64,000 bases of DNA from Trametopsis cervina (taxonomy: Eukaryota > Basidiomycota > Agaricomycetes > Polyporales > Irpicaceae). The stretch lies in assembly GCA_022385755.1 (NCBI GenBank), contig MU278372.1:310001-374000 (forward strand), written 5' to 3'. The notes below the pieces were generated by a model. The model was not told where the DNA came from, searched no databases, and worked only from the letters and a program-made list of their open reading frames with translations. How positions within the stretch are numbered: position 1 is the first letter of the stretch; every line of letters starts with the position of its first letter. The position numbers and the translations under genes were made by a program. Positions 11,010 through 21,301 of the stretch are shown piece by piece.

Positions 11010-11972
11010 ATGTTACCATCAACTCAAACCCAATCAATGCACGCTTCCACAAGCCAGAGCCAGTCATTCTCTTTCCCAACCACTCAGTCGATCTCTCAAC
11101 CATTCGGCCTTCCTTCGCAACACAACAACACATATCCAGCATCCCCCTCAACACTTCCCATATCCGAAATCCTCATCCAGCCCCTCCTCGAGCTCCAAGC
11201 CCTCTCCCAAACCCTCTTTCATTCTCTCTCGCCGACACAAGCCAAGCCTCCTCCTGTGCCGCCTATCCAGGCGTTCATCGAAGCGGATGCGCGACTCGCC
11301 GAAGCGGTGAAGCTCGCCCGACAACACCAGATTAAGCAGCGCAAGATCGAGAGGCTGAAGGATGAGGTGCTCAAGCTGGAGCAGAGTTGGAGGGACAGCA
11401 TCGAGCAGCTGCAGGAGGGGAAGCAGAGGCTTGAGGTCGTCCTGGTGGAGAGCGAGGAGCGGCTGAAGGCGATTGAAGACGCCAAAGCTGGTGAGTCCTA
11501 TACCGCCTCTCATGACTATCTGCATTCGCCACACGCTGACTCGCTATGACCGTGGCCAGCATCGATCCCATACCCAGAACTCCTCGCATATGCACAAAGT
11601 CTCTCCGCTTTCACATCCGCCCCGCCCAACATGCCCGACATGACACTCCCCGGCCAACCGCCCCCGCCTTTATTCTTCCCTCCGTTCCCTAACGAGGAGA
11701 AGATGCGTCGTGGACGCATGAACGCCGAGGCGCCGCTTGCCCTCCTTGGGGAGACGCATTCTGTTGGGAAAGGTGAGTGTTTGGATAGATGGATGTTCGT
11801 GTGGAGAGTTGTGAGTGCTCATTGTGGGGTTGGTGTAGCTCCTACTGTGCCGCCCCCGAGATCGGTTGAGATTGCGTCGCATGTTCCAGGGGCGAATCCG
11901 TACAGGCCTGATCATCCCATGGCACAACAGCAGATATTTGATCTGGACCTGGACCTCAACCCGGATTTGTGA
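11010..11972 (+). CDS. MED4: Mediator complex subunit 4 (275 aa)
   Basis: Three exons: 11010-11490, 11560-11772, 11839-11972. The protein has a Gln/Ser-rich N-terminus. A long heptad-like helical region follows (about residues 90-160, ending EERLKAIEDAKAG). Then comes the MED4 hallmark segment with IPYPELLAYAQSLS, SAPPNMPDM and PPFPNEEKMRRGRM, and an acidic end (FDLDLDLNPDL). Length agrees with yeast and human MED4 (about 270-285 aa). MED4 is in the middle module of Mediator, bridging activators and RNA polymerase II in the nucleus. The 5' neighbour is the tandem array and the 3' neighbour the IFI6/ISG12-like duplication, so it is an isolated conserved gene inside a repeat-rich stretch. Confidence 0.92.
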
Positions 11973-12902
11973 TAGAACCAGAGAATTTCCTTGAGAAATG
12001 CACACTTGAAGCTGCAAGTTCACTCATTGGAGACACTTGGACAACGTGAAGGCCGATGACGTCCAGAAGAACACGCTGGTGAATTACCCAGGGCGATTGT
12101 ATGCCTTACTGGCCGACAGAAGCATCGCCAACGGCCGTGCCTGGGAGAACTACAGGCTCCTTGCTCATGTACCACGATACCGTCCAGCGATTGTCATGGC
12201 TATCTATGTAGGATTATCTAGCGGCGGGTGTATCATACGTAGGACGCGTCGAGAAAATGGCAGCTATCTAAAGCGAGGCGTTCAATACGGGACTTCGGCG
12301 TACATAGATTCAATGACCGCCGGTGGAGTTTATGACAACTTTCCCTCTTTAACGAGAAGGTTACAGTGTGCTGTCGGAAGTGGTTGGTGGTGAGTAAACT
12401 TGCTGAAGTGGAGTGGCGCCACAAAGGCGAGATCAGCTAAAAATGGAAATGGGTCGGAGCTGCATGGCCCAAGACTTCCAAAAGAAAATACCGGAAAGGC
12501 GGCGTCCATGCTCCGCGGTTGCACAGCGCATCAGAGAGGCTGATAGTGAACGCGCGCATAGCCATTGGCGAATTTCACGAGGCTAGACAATCTCGTCCTG
12601 TAGAGGCACGTTGACTTTGCTGAGGCTGACCATCGTTCTCGGTTTACCAAGTCCGTTATGTGACTTGGAGTGGCTGACACACAAGGACGGTGGTACCGAC
12701 AGATAAGAGAAGCAGAGAGACTGGCAGCCCCCACACATACGGATATAGGATTCGAATAGATACAAGATGTAGCATATAGCCTCTGCGTTCGGCGATATCT
12801 GAAAACAAAGTCAGACATCGTCAGTCCTGTTTGTTTGTTTAGACAACTTACAGCACTCAATGCTCTGCCGAGACCGTCTACGCTCGGTGAACAAGGTAGC
12901 CT

Positions 12903-13506
12903 TCAGTCGATGCGCCTCCTTTCTTCTGTCCGAATACGGTCGAGTACCCTCAGCACGTCCGGCCGCTGCATATAGTGCCTGAGCTCGAGAGCGAACCGCG
13001 CAACGTTCTGCAGTTCCTGCCTGAAGTGAGCAGCCAAAATCGTCACCACACCCATCTGGACTAGAGCTCCAACAAGCACAGTCCCCGCCCCACCCATAGC
13101 TGCACTCTGCAGGATGGCAAACAGGCTTCCCGCAGCCACATTGCCGATGCAAGATTGTATGAAAGCAGCAAGCGTGCCTGTTCCAACGAGGGTTCAGCAC
13201 TACAGAGACACTTGGTACAAATAACGCACCTGCAATGGGACCGCTGGCGCCGAACCCGACCATCCCTAGCAGTGGCCCCGCTATTAGCATGGGCGCAATG
13301 ATAGTTGCGCCCCCTGCCACAACGAGAACAGTTCTGCCAGGGTTAGCCTTGATCGTCGCCACTGTTTTTTTTCCGCCCTGCTTGACTACGTGGGCCACAA
13401 CGAGAGCAGCTCCTCCAGGGTCGGCCTTGACCGCTGCAATCGCATTTGCACCGCCCTGTTTTACCACATAGGCAAAGTTTGCGATATCTGCGAGGAACGA
13501 AGACAT
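12903..13506 (-). CDS. IFI6/ISG12-like small hydrophobic protein, copy 1 (183 aa)
   Basis: Two exons, 13506-13230 and 13177-12903. Residues about 60-140 are Gly/Ala-rich hydrophobic helices with the pattern of the interferon-induced 6-16 family (IFI6/IFI27, ISG12): AGPLLGMVGFGASGPIAG, then IGNVAAGSLFAILQSAAMGG. In animals these are mitochondrial or ER membrane proteins that modulate apoptosis; fungal relatives are known but uncharacterised. The C-terminus is charged (RVLDRIRTEERRRID). The N-terminal part holds two consecutive copies of a 26-residue unit (about 14-39 and 40-65, both starting VVKQGG); the paralogue at 15958-16471 has only one, which accounts for most of its shorter length. The splice site lies at the same codon in both. 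A TATA box sits 122 bp upstream. Confidence 0.8.
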
Positions 13507-13627
13507 CTGGACACGGGCGTCGTCAATATAATTGGGATTTGACACAGGTGATTGCGTACACACTTTGGGGGGTTTCGAATGGGGTGGGGTGAACCTGCTT
13601 TGTCTGCTGAGGTGCGATGAGCATCCG

Positions 13628-13635
13628 TATATATA
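13628..13635 (-). promoter_or_regulatory. TATA box of IFI6/ISG12-like copy 1
   Basis: TATATATA lies 122 bp upstream of the ATG at 13506, at exactly the same distance as in the duplicate gene (16593-16600). The surrounding bases are nearly identical in both copies. Confidence 0.6.
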
Positions 13636-14118
13636 GTGGTTCCCACGAGGTGGCTGAGGAAGTCTTTGTAAAATCAGATCATCTGCTGGAATGAATGTGG
13701 CGAGCGAATGAAGGCCTAGGTTTGCTTCGTATGACTATCCCTTGTTCTATGGATTCACGTAAGCGTCAGTCCTCGAGGACCACTTGCTGATTAGGCGTGG
13801 TAAGAAGGCAAAAAGAGAACGATCGCGGCCTTAGCCTTAGTCAGAAAGCTATTGGCCATTCCAGGTTGCATTGTTCGAGATCACCAGACTCCCGAGTAGT
13901 AAACGAAACAGTTGCATTCAGAGGGGAGAGTCGAACATCTCCTTGATATTCGATAATAGCAGTTGTTTAGCCAAATCGCATTACACCCTATACTTCCACC
14001 CGGGACGTCCTTGTGCTTGGCTTCAGTAGCTCTTATTTTCATCGCGCTCGGGAATAGTGACAGGAGGAGAGTCTGGCCAGCATGCTTACCGGGAGACTAG
14101 GAAGATGGATGCGCATTT

Positions 14119-14883
14119 TTGGGAGTGTGTCAAATCGATCACGTGCTCGTTGAGGGCTCGGATCCTATTCGACGTTGTGGCGTTCTTCACGACGAGTCGT
14201 CTCTCATCGAACACACTCTCCCCATATATTTCGCGCGGGTTCCTCAGTGGACGGATGGTCTAAACCGGACGCGAAACTGCATTCTAGTAGTGTTGAGCTT
14301 AATAGGCTCTTGTGTGCATCCGCATCCCGTTTCAGGAAGTGCTAAATCAATACGTGTACCTGGAGTTGAAGATGCGTTGAGGCTGCCTTGAACGAATTTC
14401 TCAAGACCGTCATACATTTCACTGGGTTGCGTGCAATTGGAATCGACTATGATGGAGACCGCAATCAACTCGTTTTCCTGCTTGCTGAGGTCTCCGAATC
14501 ACACGTACAGCTTCCTCCCGGTGTCATAAGCCGTGTGTTGTGTATTCAAGATCGCAACGCATTCGAACCTCCAGAATGGATCGAGCTTGAATGGCTGACC
14601 ACAGAGCCCACAGGTATGCCATTATTCCTATCCTATCCTCACCCTTGCTGGGATTGACATGCTTACGTGCCTCTAGGACAAGTGTGGAGTAAGTGTGATG
14701 CCTCCGCCGTCGTACGCAGCTGACATTTCACAGCATGCAATAAGGAGGAAGATCAAGACCATTCTCATGGAGATGATGCTTGCGAGGACACTGTCCTGGC
14801 CAGGGCGATGTCATATTCGGTAAAGAAGCATATACGCAGGAATCGGTTCGCACCATACGCGGCAACACCGGAGGTTGCATAAG
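14119..14883 (+). pseudogene. Unrecognised intron-containing gene remnant, probably frameshifted
   Basis: Protein-like exons lie between the two duplication copies. An open segment with LIEHTLPIYFARVPQWTDG ends at a possible donor near 14259. After an acceptor near 14335, one frame reads EVLNQYVYLELKM and then meets a stop at the codon after Arg. The next frame reads EAALNEFLKTVIHFTGLRA and stays open to 14613. Two short introns lead to CNKEEDQDHSHGDDACEDT and a stop at 14881-14883. A one-base shift at about 14373 would explain the break. I do not recognise the family. It could instead be a gene with a non-standard intron that I failed to place. Confidence 0.45.
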
Positions 14884-15261
14884 TGTGTGATTGCTGTTAT
14901 CTTTGCTGGTATGTCTCTTATTCCGTTCACAGTCAGCGATCTTCATGACCCCTTCCAGATGACTCCCTTTTTCGATGGTACACCTCGCATACGTCTCTTT
15001 TTCAACGCTCCATTTCAACGTTTCATCGTGTTCCTCCTCTTCCTCGCATCAATATCTGCCCCAGGACAATCGCCTGCTATCGCTCCCAGCTGTCCACTCA
15101 TGTATAGTAGTATTTGCACACCCTCTATGTGTTTTCTAATGCCTGCTGTGTGTTCCTCCTGTATAATTCTGTCTCATACCCTTATACTTCTTCTCTATAT
15201 TCAGCATCTGGTATGGATTCATTCAATCAGTTCCCGCCCATGCTCTGCTGCCTGCGTGTGT
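14884..15261. other. Spacer between duplication copies, no gene seen
   Basis: Sequence between the gene remnant and the second duplication copy. Open frames are short and give Ser/Cys/Leu-rich translations without recognisable domains. Confidence 0.4.
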
Positions 15262-15957
15262 GCTCATGTAGGACGTGTCGAGAGAATAGCAGCTATCTAA
15301 CGCGAGACGATGCAATATGGGGGTTCGGCGTATATGGCTTCAATTACTAGTACAATAACTTGTAAGACCTATCCTCCTTTAACGAGGAGAAGTTTACGGT
15401 ATGCTGTCGGAAGTGGTTGGTGGTGAGTAAGCTTGCTGAGATGGAGCAGCGCCACAAAGGCGAGATCAGCCAAAAATGGAAATGGGTCGGAGCCGCATGG
15501 CCCAAACTATCTGATTTAAGAACCAAAAGTTGTCGATAGGAGTGCATGTAATGTGATGAAAAGATCAAATGGAAATGCAGAGGGGCTGGCAGTGAACGCG
15601 CATAGCCATTAGCGGATTTGCAAGAGGCTAGACAATCTAGTCCCTCTAGAGGCACGTTGACTTTGCTGAGGCTGACCATCGCGGACGACATTTTCGGTTT
15701 ACCGAGTCCGTTATGTAACTTGGGGTGGCTGACACGGAAGGACGGTGGTACCGACAGATAGGGGAAGCACATAGATTGGTAGCCAACATACACACAGATA
15801 GAGAATTCGGATAGATACAAGATGTAACATATAGACACTGCGTTCGGCAATACCTGAAAACAAAGTCAGGCATCGTCAGTCTTGTTTTTTTGTTGAGGAA
15901 ACTTACAGCACTCAATGCTCTGTTGAAACAGTCTACGCTCGGTGAATAAGGAAGCCT

Positions 15958-16471
15958 TCAGTCGGTACGCCTCCTTTCTTCTCTCCGAATACGGCCAAGT
16001 ACTCTCCGCACATCCCGCCTCTGCATATATTGCCTGAGCTCGGGAGCTCGCCTGGCAATGTTCTGCAGTTCCTTCCTGAAGTGTGCGCCCACAGTCGTCA
16101 CCACACCCATCTGAACCAGAGTTCCGACAAGGGCGGCACCTGCCCCACCCATAGCTGCACTCTGCAGGATGGCAAACAGGCTTCCCGCAGCCACATTTCC
16201 GATGCATGATTGTATGAAGGCAGCGAGCGTGCCTGTTCCAACGAGGGGTCACCACTACAGAGACACCTGGTACAAATAACGCACCTGCAATGGGACCGCT
16301 GACGCCGAACCCGACCAGCCCTAGCAGTGGGCCCGCTAATAGCATAGGCGCGGCTAACACCACGCCTCCCGCTACAACGAGGGCACTCCTGCCCGGGTTG
16401 GCCCTGATTCTGGCGACAGCATTTGAGACGACCTGCCCTACCATGTACGCAATGTCGGCGAAGATTCCCAT
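15958..16471 (-). CDS. IFI6/ISG12-like small hydrophobic protein, copy 2 (153 aa)
   Basis: Two exons, 16471-16285 and 16232-15958. It is the paralogue of 12903-13506 and shares the hydrophobic IFI6/ISG12-type core (AGPLLGLVGFGVSGPIAG, then IGNVAAGSLFAILQSAAMGG) and the charged tail (RVLGRIRREERRRTD). It has one N-terminal unit (VVSNAVARIRANPGRSALVV) where copy 1 has two. The first ATG is at 16471; a longer frame exists upstream only through a GTG codon. The second exon is 275 bp in both genes. Both copies remain open with intact splice sites, so neither is obviously dead. Membrane location is likely from composition; function in fungi is unknown. Confidence 0.8.
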
Positions 16472-16592
16472 CTTGGACACAGGATGTCATCAATACAATG
16501 GTTAGGGTCTGACACAGGTTATTGCGTACGCACTTTGGGGGGTTTCGAATGGGGTGAACCTGCTTTGTCTGCTGAGGTGCGATGAGCATCCG

Positions 16593-16600
16593 TATATATA
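16593..16600 (-). promoter_or_regulatory. TATA box of IFI6/ISG12-like copy 2
   Basis: TATATATA is 122 bp upstream of the ATG at 16471, matching the position in copy 1. Confidence 0.6.
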
Positions 16601-17231
16601 GTGGTTTCCACGAGGTGGCTGAGGAAGTCTTTGTAAAATCAGATCATCTGCTGGAATGAATGTGGCGGGCGAATGAAGGCCTAGGTTAGCTTCGTGTGAC
16701 CACCCCTTCTTCGATTGGATAGATTCGCGTAATCATCATTCCTCGAGGACCACTTGTTGATTAGGCGTGGACAAAAACGAGTCCGACGCGATACTAGTCA
16801 GGAGGCTCTTGACCGCCCGAGGTTGTAATGCTCGAGATCGCCAGACTCTCAAGGAGTGAACGAAACAGTTGCACTCGGAGGGGAGAGTCGATATCGCCTT
16901 GATTCACAATAATAGCAGTTATTTGGCCATAGCGATTGTCTTCACACCGTACATCTTCTATATAGAGTCGACTTCCTTATTGCAGCGTCTTCTATTCCCG
17001 CACGGGGATAACTTGGCGCTTGCTGATGCTTCTTGCTGCGATTTTGCCGGGACGTGTGTGCCCAGGCGTGGTTGGGCTGCAATGGCAAGGTATGCCTATA
17101 TAAAAGCAGAGTTTCAGTAAGATATCAACGCATATTTTTGCGTGGTGTGCCCAAGGCTGACGGATGCAATGTGGGGGGGACCGTTACGTCGGATGGCCAC
17201 CAGGACTGCAAAACGTATGGGCTTGATCGTC

Positions 17232-17972
17232 TGGCTTATTCGTAAGCCATTCTGTTTGACGCACGCAACAACGTGAGCTATCGAACGGAGTGGCTGACGT
17301 CGAAGGAGAAGCATACGGCGGATACAAATCACCGTGGGTACCTGAGCTTCATCCAGATCAACGCTCTCGTATTCGAGTGGACACCGCGATGTCTTGACAG
17401 CTGTACTAGAGGGCCCGGTGCGGACAGACTCATGCAGGCAGGTCAGCGGTCAGATGAGTGTTCTCCTTGCAGGAAGGGCCGTCTTCTCGATATCGTAAAA
17501 GAGTAGTGGTGCCTAGTCACAGAGAGGTTGAGGCCTGAGCATAAGCATTCAAGTTCCCCATTCGCGAAGGTCCCGGAGAGGGCGAAGGGGAGAGGCTGAT
17601 AGCTGTAGTGGAGGCACAGAGTCAAGGGACGAGTGAGCGAGTTGTCCGGTGGAAGGAGACTTTGTATGTCAGGATTCGAACTGAACAAATATGCACAAAG
17701 ACCAGCCACCGATGCTGTCAGCCCACGGGTGCCGCCCTCATCGAAGCCAGTGTACGAGAATGGATGACCGAAAGTGGCGACGCGACGCGACATAGGGGGT
17801 TGGTTGATACCGCCACGTCAGCCACTGCGTGACATTTTGGCGATTGGATTCCGTATGTTTTGTGTATGGACGTCGTGCAGATAATCGCTACGGTGGGAGA
17901 TGCGAGTTAGCCTCCACCTGGGTGCGTCGTGGTCGTCTTGTAGCCCATGGAGTATTTCCAGACTGCTTCAAA
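17232..17972. repeat. Direct repeat of about 0.7 kb, left copy
   Basis: Matches 21378-22042 in the same orientation over nearly its whole length, from a TTATTCGTAAGCC-like start to TTTCCAGACTGCTTCAAAAG. Shared landmarks include GAGTGGCTGACGTCGAAGGA, TGTACTAGAGGGCCC and GGTGCGTCGTGGTCGTCTTG. A segment near 17670-17760 is missing in the right copy. No coding frame is conserved between copies. Confidence 0.85.
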
Positions 17973-18521
17973 AGATATGAACTTTTGCACGCGTCTGTTG
18001 AGTCGTCGCTGCACATATAACGATTCATGTAAAAATCAAGAGGAAGTCAGGATATAACAGGGCGAAAGACGGAATACACGTGTTGGATGGATGGAGTCGA
18101 TCTGTGCGAAACCGCCAAGCGCACAATATGTTTTTGCCCGCCCTGAAATTGCAAAACGTCACACCGCTCTGCCGTTTCGGGATCACCTGCTTCGTCCGAT
18201 TTCCGTATGTTCACGACTAATATATATATTTTAGTGACTGTACGTTCATCCGCCGGTGATTCTTCTTTCAGATGCGGACACAGAATATGGGATATCAAAC
18301 AAATCACGTCGCGCTCTTGAAGCGCGCCTCTACAGTCACTCGAAGCCTTCTCCAACAGAGTCGCAGCAGGGGTCGGATGTTCCAAAGAATAGGTACGCAT
18401 ACTACACACGATAATTTCACAATACGTTCCTCATTCGTAGCAGCCCCTCAATCCACTACATACGCACGCATTCAACATACGACGAGATAAGCCACGTCGA
18501 GTCTCCGCCGGCATCCTGCTA
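17973..18521. other. Intergenic, no gene seen
   Basis: Between the left direct repeat and the 3' end of the F-box-like gene. Frames here lack recognisable features. Confidence 0.4.
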
Positions 18522-19778
18522 TCATTCAGACTCCCGCCAGACAGGCACCACCTTTAATCCAAGCTCCTCCAGCTTCGTCCTCAGACCCTTCGACAGCTCC
18601 GCCGGTCCGCCCGTCTCCTCGTCCATCAACCCGACGCCCTCGACGTTCTCGAACCGCGCACACACCGCACCGAGCTTCGCCCACCTTGTCTTTCCAACAC
18701 ACGCCCATTTGTGCCTCCCACCGGTGAGCTCGATCACGAGATGCTTCAGCGCGCTAGGCGGGAGGCCCACAAGTGCGTTCACCGCCTTTGCGAACATGTT
18801 GCGGTGGCATGAGCGGGAGGGGCTCGGCATGTACAGGCGCAGGTGTATGCGTGTGAGGGCGGTGCATGATGCGAAGGCGTGTCTCAGCCCCTCAAAGTGG
18901 CTGGGCATATGATCTGTGTAAGAAGGAAATGTGCGTGAGCGGACGTGCGGCGGACAGGTGTCGTGCAACGGATACTTACGATTCTCATCCCACAGATCGT
19001 AATCAAAAAAACCAAGCTCGAGCGTCTCAACACTCCCGCCCCTCTTCCTCAAAAACTGCGCAACACTGCCCACGTCGTATGGCGCGCTGAGGGCAAACGC
19101 AAACACCGTCGTAACGGGCTCCACGAACGGCATCGCGAACGACGCGAACGGCCACACATAGTCCGTGCGCACGTGCTTAACCGCAGGCAGAGGCGGGTAC
19201 ACGTACTTGTCCTCGCGCGTCGGTGCATACCCGATCCTCTTCGTCGGCGGGGAGATCTGCACGAGCACGATGCGGTGCACGCGCCTGAAGAGCGCGAGGA
19301 TCTGTAGGAAGACGTAGGGCGAGAGCTCCACATGGGAAAAGTGCAATGCGCGCAGCCCGCGCGAGGGCGGTGTGAAGACGTCTGCTGGTGCGGGCGTGGC
19401 AGGAAGTGGGAGTATGAATTGCGTGTACTTTATAGACAACGTATTCAGACGCGGGAGGCTGTCGAGGATAGCTTTGAGCCGTGCGATGGTGAGGATCGTG
19501 TGGGTGCCCTCCCTGTCCCAGTTGCCGACGAGTGTCAGCTCCTGGACGTGCTCCGCGATGCGGGGGTGGTCGAGTAGGAAGGTGTGGTAGTCTTGGATGG
19601 TGTTCTGGAACACATTGCACACTACGCGCGTTGCGCGGAAGAGGTGGGGGAGGGCGATAGCCCGCAGGCGCTTGGAGACTTGCGAGACAGCCAGCAGAGC
19701 GCCTTTTGTTTGCTTGGTAGTTGGATCGACCAGCAGCGTTATGATCATCGCGAGCAGCTCGGTCGGGAGGCGGATCAT
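18522..19778 (-). CDS. F-box-like protein (396 aa)
   Basis: Two exons, 19778-18980 and 18913-18522, joined across a 66-bp intron whose length keeps the frame open even if unspliced. The N-terminus (MIRLPTELLAMIITLLVD) matches the start of an F-box, followed by a helix with VSQVSKRLRAIALPHLFR, as is common in basidiomycete F-box proteins. The rest has Leu-rich, roughly 25-residue periodicity (VQELTLVG, LNTLSIKY, LRALHFSHV, VETLELGF, LTRIHLRLY), suggesting degenerate leucine-rich repeats. Such proteins usually link SKP1-cullin-1 ubiquitin ligases to substrates. The ATG at 19778 is chosen because the F-box begins there; an upstream ATG in the same frame adds a basic leader unlike the family. Confidence 0.75.
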   Translation of the reverse strand: MIRLPTELLAMIITLLVDPTTKQTKGALLAVSQVSKRLRAIALPHLFRATRVVCNVFQNTIQDYHTFLLDHPRIAEHVQELTLVGNWDREGTHTILTIARLKAILDSLPRLNTLSIKYTQFILPLPATPAPADVFTPPSRGLRALHFSHVELSPYVFLQILALFRRVHRIVLVQISPPTKRIGYAPTREDKYVYPPLPAVKHVRTDYVWPFASFAMPFVEPVTTVFAFALSAPYDVGSVAQFLRKRGGSVETLELGFFDYDLWDENRKYPLHDTCPPHVRSRTFPSYTDHMPSHFEGLRHAFASCTALTRIHLRLYMPSPSRSCHRNMFAKAVNALVGLPPSALKHLVIELTGGRHKWACVGKTRWAKLGAVCARFENVEGVGLMDEETGGPAELSKGLRTKLEELGLKVVPVWRESE

Positions 19779-20044
19779 GGTAGCTTTGGCGTGTGGATAT
19801 TTCTGGACGGTAAGTTTGGGGCAGAATATGAGAGAGAGAAAAGAGAACGGCCGCTGACATCTTTTTAACCTTCGTCCAGTGTGGCCACGGCCGTAAATCA
19901 TGTGACCTTCCCAGGCTGGCCACAGCACCAGGTAACAGAGCAGCGCTTATTGGCCGTTGCTTGTGCCATCGAACAGCTGTAGCATTGGCTATTATGACGA
20001 GGGGACATGTAATGGAATGCAACGTCAGCTTGTCGAAAGCAGTA
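19779..20044. other. Spacer between F-box-like gene and chimeric relic
   Basis: About 270 bp upstream of the F-box-like gene; presumably its promoter. No clear TATA motif stands out. Confidence 0.4.
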
Positions 20045-20304
20045 CTACGGTCCCAGATCCAGCACGCCTTCGATGTCCTTAAACAGAATCATGTGCAAGC
20101 AGGTCAGAGAAGCTATCTAACAAGCCACGCTTTCGATCTACTTACCACTTTGTTCAAAGCACCCTCGAGGTCCTCTTCCTCCGCAAGCTTATTGCTCTTT
20201 CGGAGAAAAACATCCGCATGTTTCGCGAGCAATTCAGGCGACTTAGTCGTCGAGTTTCCTGTCGCGTTGTTGCGGTTGACAGAGTCTCTGCACGCCTTAT
20301 CCAG
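20045..20304 (-). pseudogene. Fragment of a cullin gene (CUL1/CDC53-like exon)
   Basis: The minus strand at 20304-20146 encodes LDKACRDSVNRNNATG and then KSPELLAKHADVFLRKSNK and EEEDLEGALNKV. This matches the cullin core, which in CUL1/CDC53 reads with SKSPELLA and a following acidic helix. A good splice donor (gtaagt) follows at 20145. The next cullin residues (MILFKDIEGVLDL) lie at 20093-20045, but the expected acceptor AG before them is absent and the frame stops right after. Only about 70 of the roughly 750 residues of a cullin are present. It sits directly downstream of the COQ5-like relic on the same strand, with the acceptor-like CTAG at the junction. It is a captured or duplicated fragment, not a functional gene. 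Confidence 0.8.
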
Positions 20305-20305
20305 A

Positions 20306-21301
20306 CTAGATACTCCCCAGCACTGATATCACGGAGAACGAGTACTGATCATATGGCTACATGGGATCAGTATATTCATCGGACCAACTTCGAGGGGAAG
20401 GAACTCACATGTTGAACAATGGGTTGTTCACTTTACTGAATTCCAAACAAGCGAAGGCACCTCCGGGCTTCAATACTCTGTATGCCTCCTTAAGCACGTC
20501 GGGCACCGATGTACAATTCCGGATACCAAATGCAATAGTGTACAGGTCATACGTGTTATCCGGGAAATATCCTACCAGCAGCGCATGTGAATTCGATCCG
20601 ATAAACGCAACCTGGGGAGCTGACACGCCGTGAGCAGAACTCAATCGCATGCGATGGGACAACGCACTACCGGGGTAAATCGCCCTCTTGAACCCTTCCC
20701 TCAGCACTCCGCCACTAATGTCGACAATGTCCACCGTCGTCTCCCGATCCGCGTACTTCTGCCTCGCATGGTCCAATATGCGCAGCGCGATATCCCCCTT
20801 GCCGCCTGCCACGTCTATACACCGAAGCGGGCCCTTCGCGCCAGGCTTCAGTGACGACACGTACTCGTCCTTCCACACCTGGTGCACGCCGAGCGACATG
20901 GCGTCGTTCATGACATCGTAGCTCGACGCAGCCAAGTTGAACACGCCCTTCACGAGCGACTCCTCCTGCTCCTCCGGTACCGTCTGGAACCCAAAGTGTG
21001 TCGTCCTGTCCGGCCCTTTGCCTCCATTGCTTGCGCCGGTGTGGTTGAGCCGCCTCGCAGCTGCAGACGGCCGGGCGAGCTTGTACGTCGAACGAGCAAA
21101 AGTGCTGCCGCCCGCGGGAGATGTATCGGAGTGCGATATGCGTTGTGCGGGCTCGTTTACGAAGACGTGTGGCAGGTCGTGGAAGATGAAAATATACAAG
21201 GCGGACGGTGCACCGTGGGCGGATGTGTGGGTGTTTATTGTCGGTGTAGCCAATCGAGTACTGCATACCATGTGATATTTCTTGAGTCGCCTACCGGTCA
21301 T
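20306..21301 (-). pseudogene. Truncated COQ5-like methyltransferase copy
   Basis: Clear COQ5/UbiE similarity (C-methyltransferase of ubiquinone synthesis): THFGFQTVPEEQEESLVKGVF, SSYDVMNDAMSLGVHQVWKD, CIDVAGGKGDIALRILDHA, FPDNTYDLYTIAFGIRNC, VLKPGGAFACLEFSKVNNP. Several points suggest decay. The SAM-binding motif reads GGKGD where GGTGD is usual. The segment after VDISGG is divergent. A 51-bp intron is needed near 20635-20690. After NPLFN, the YDQYSFSVISVLGSI block is only in frame if two bases are dropped at the acceptor. The protein then stops, lacking the last 45 or so residues (normally the AGDRDSYQYL region). The stop lies exactly where the cullin fragment begins. The start is uncertain (ATG at 21301 or 21271); the N-terminus is long and could hold a mitochondrial signal. 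Confidence 0.75.

Larger units (their letters stand above)
12228..13985. repeat. Segmental tandem duplication, copy 1
   Basis: Direct copy of 15262-16950, at about 80-90 percent identity by eye. It starts at a GTAGGACGCGTCGAGA-like stretch and ends after a GATAATAGCAGTTGTTTAGCC-like stretch. It contains one IFI6/ISG12-like gene, its promoter and a non-coding 5' part of about 0.5 kb that is also found elsewhere (27100-27640, inverted). A spacer of about 1.3 kb separates the copies. Confidence 0.85.
15262..16950. repeat. Segmental tandem duplication, copy 2
   Basis: Direct counterpart of 12228-13985, including the non-coding 5' part, the IFI6/ISG12-like gene, its TATA region and about 350 bp upstream of that. 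The copies differ by substitutions and by indels, the largest being the in-frame loss or gain of about 78 bp inside the first exon. Confidence 0.85.

Noticed and set aside
17655..17690. Second B-box-like word (GGATTCGAAC) inside the left direct repeat
   Set aside because: No cloverleaf can be formed and the right copy of the repeat has lost the word; it may be a chance match or an old tRNA-derived element.
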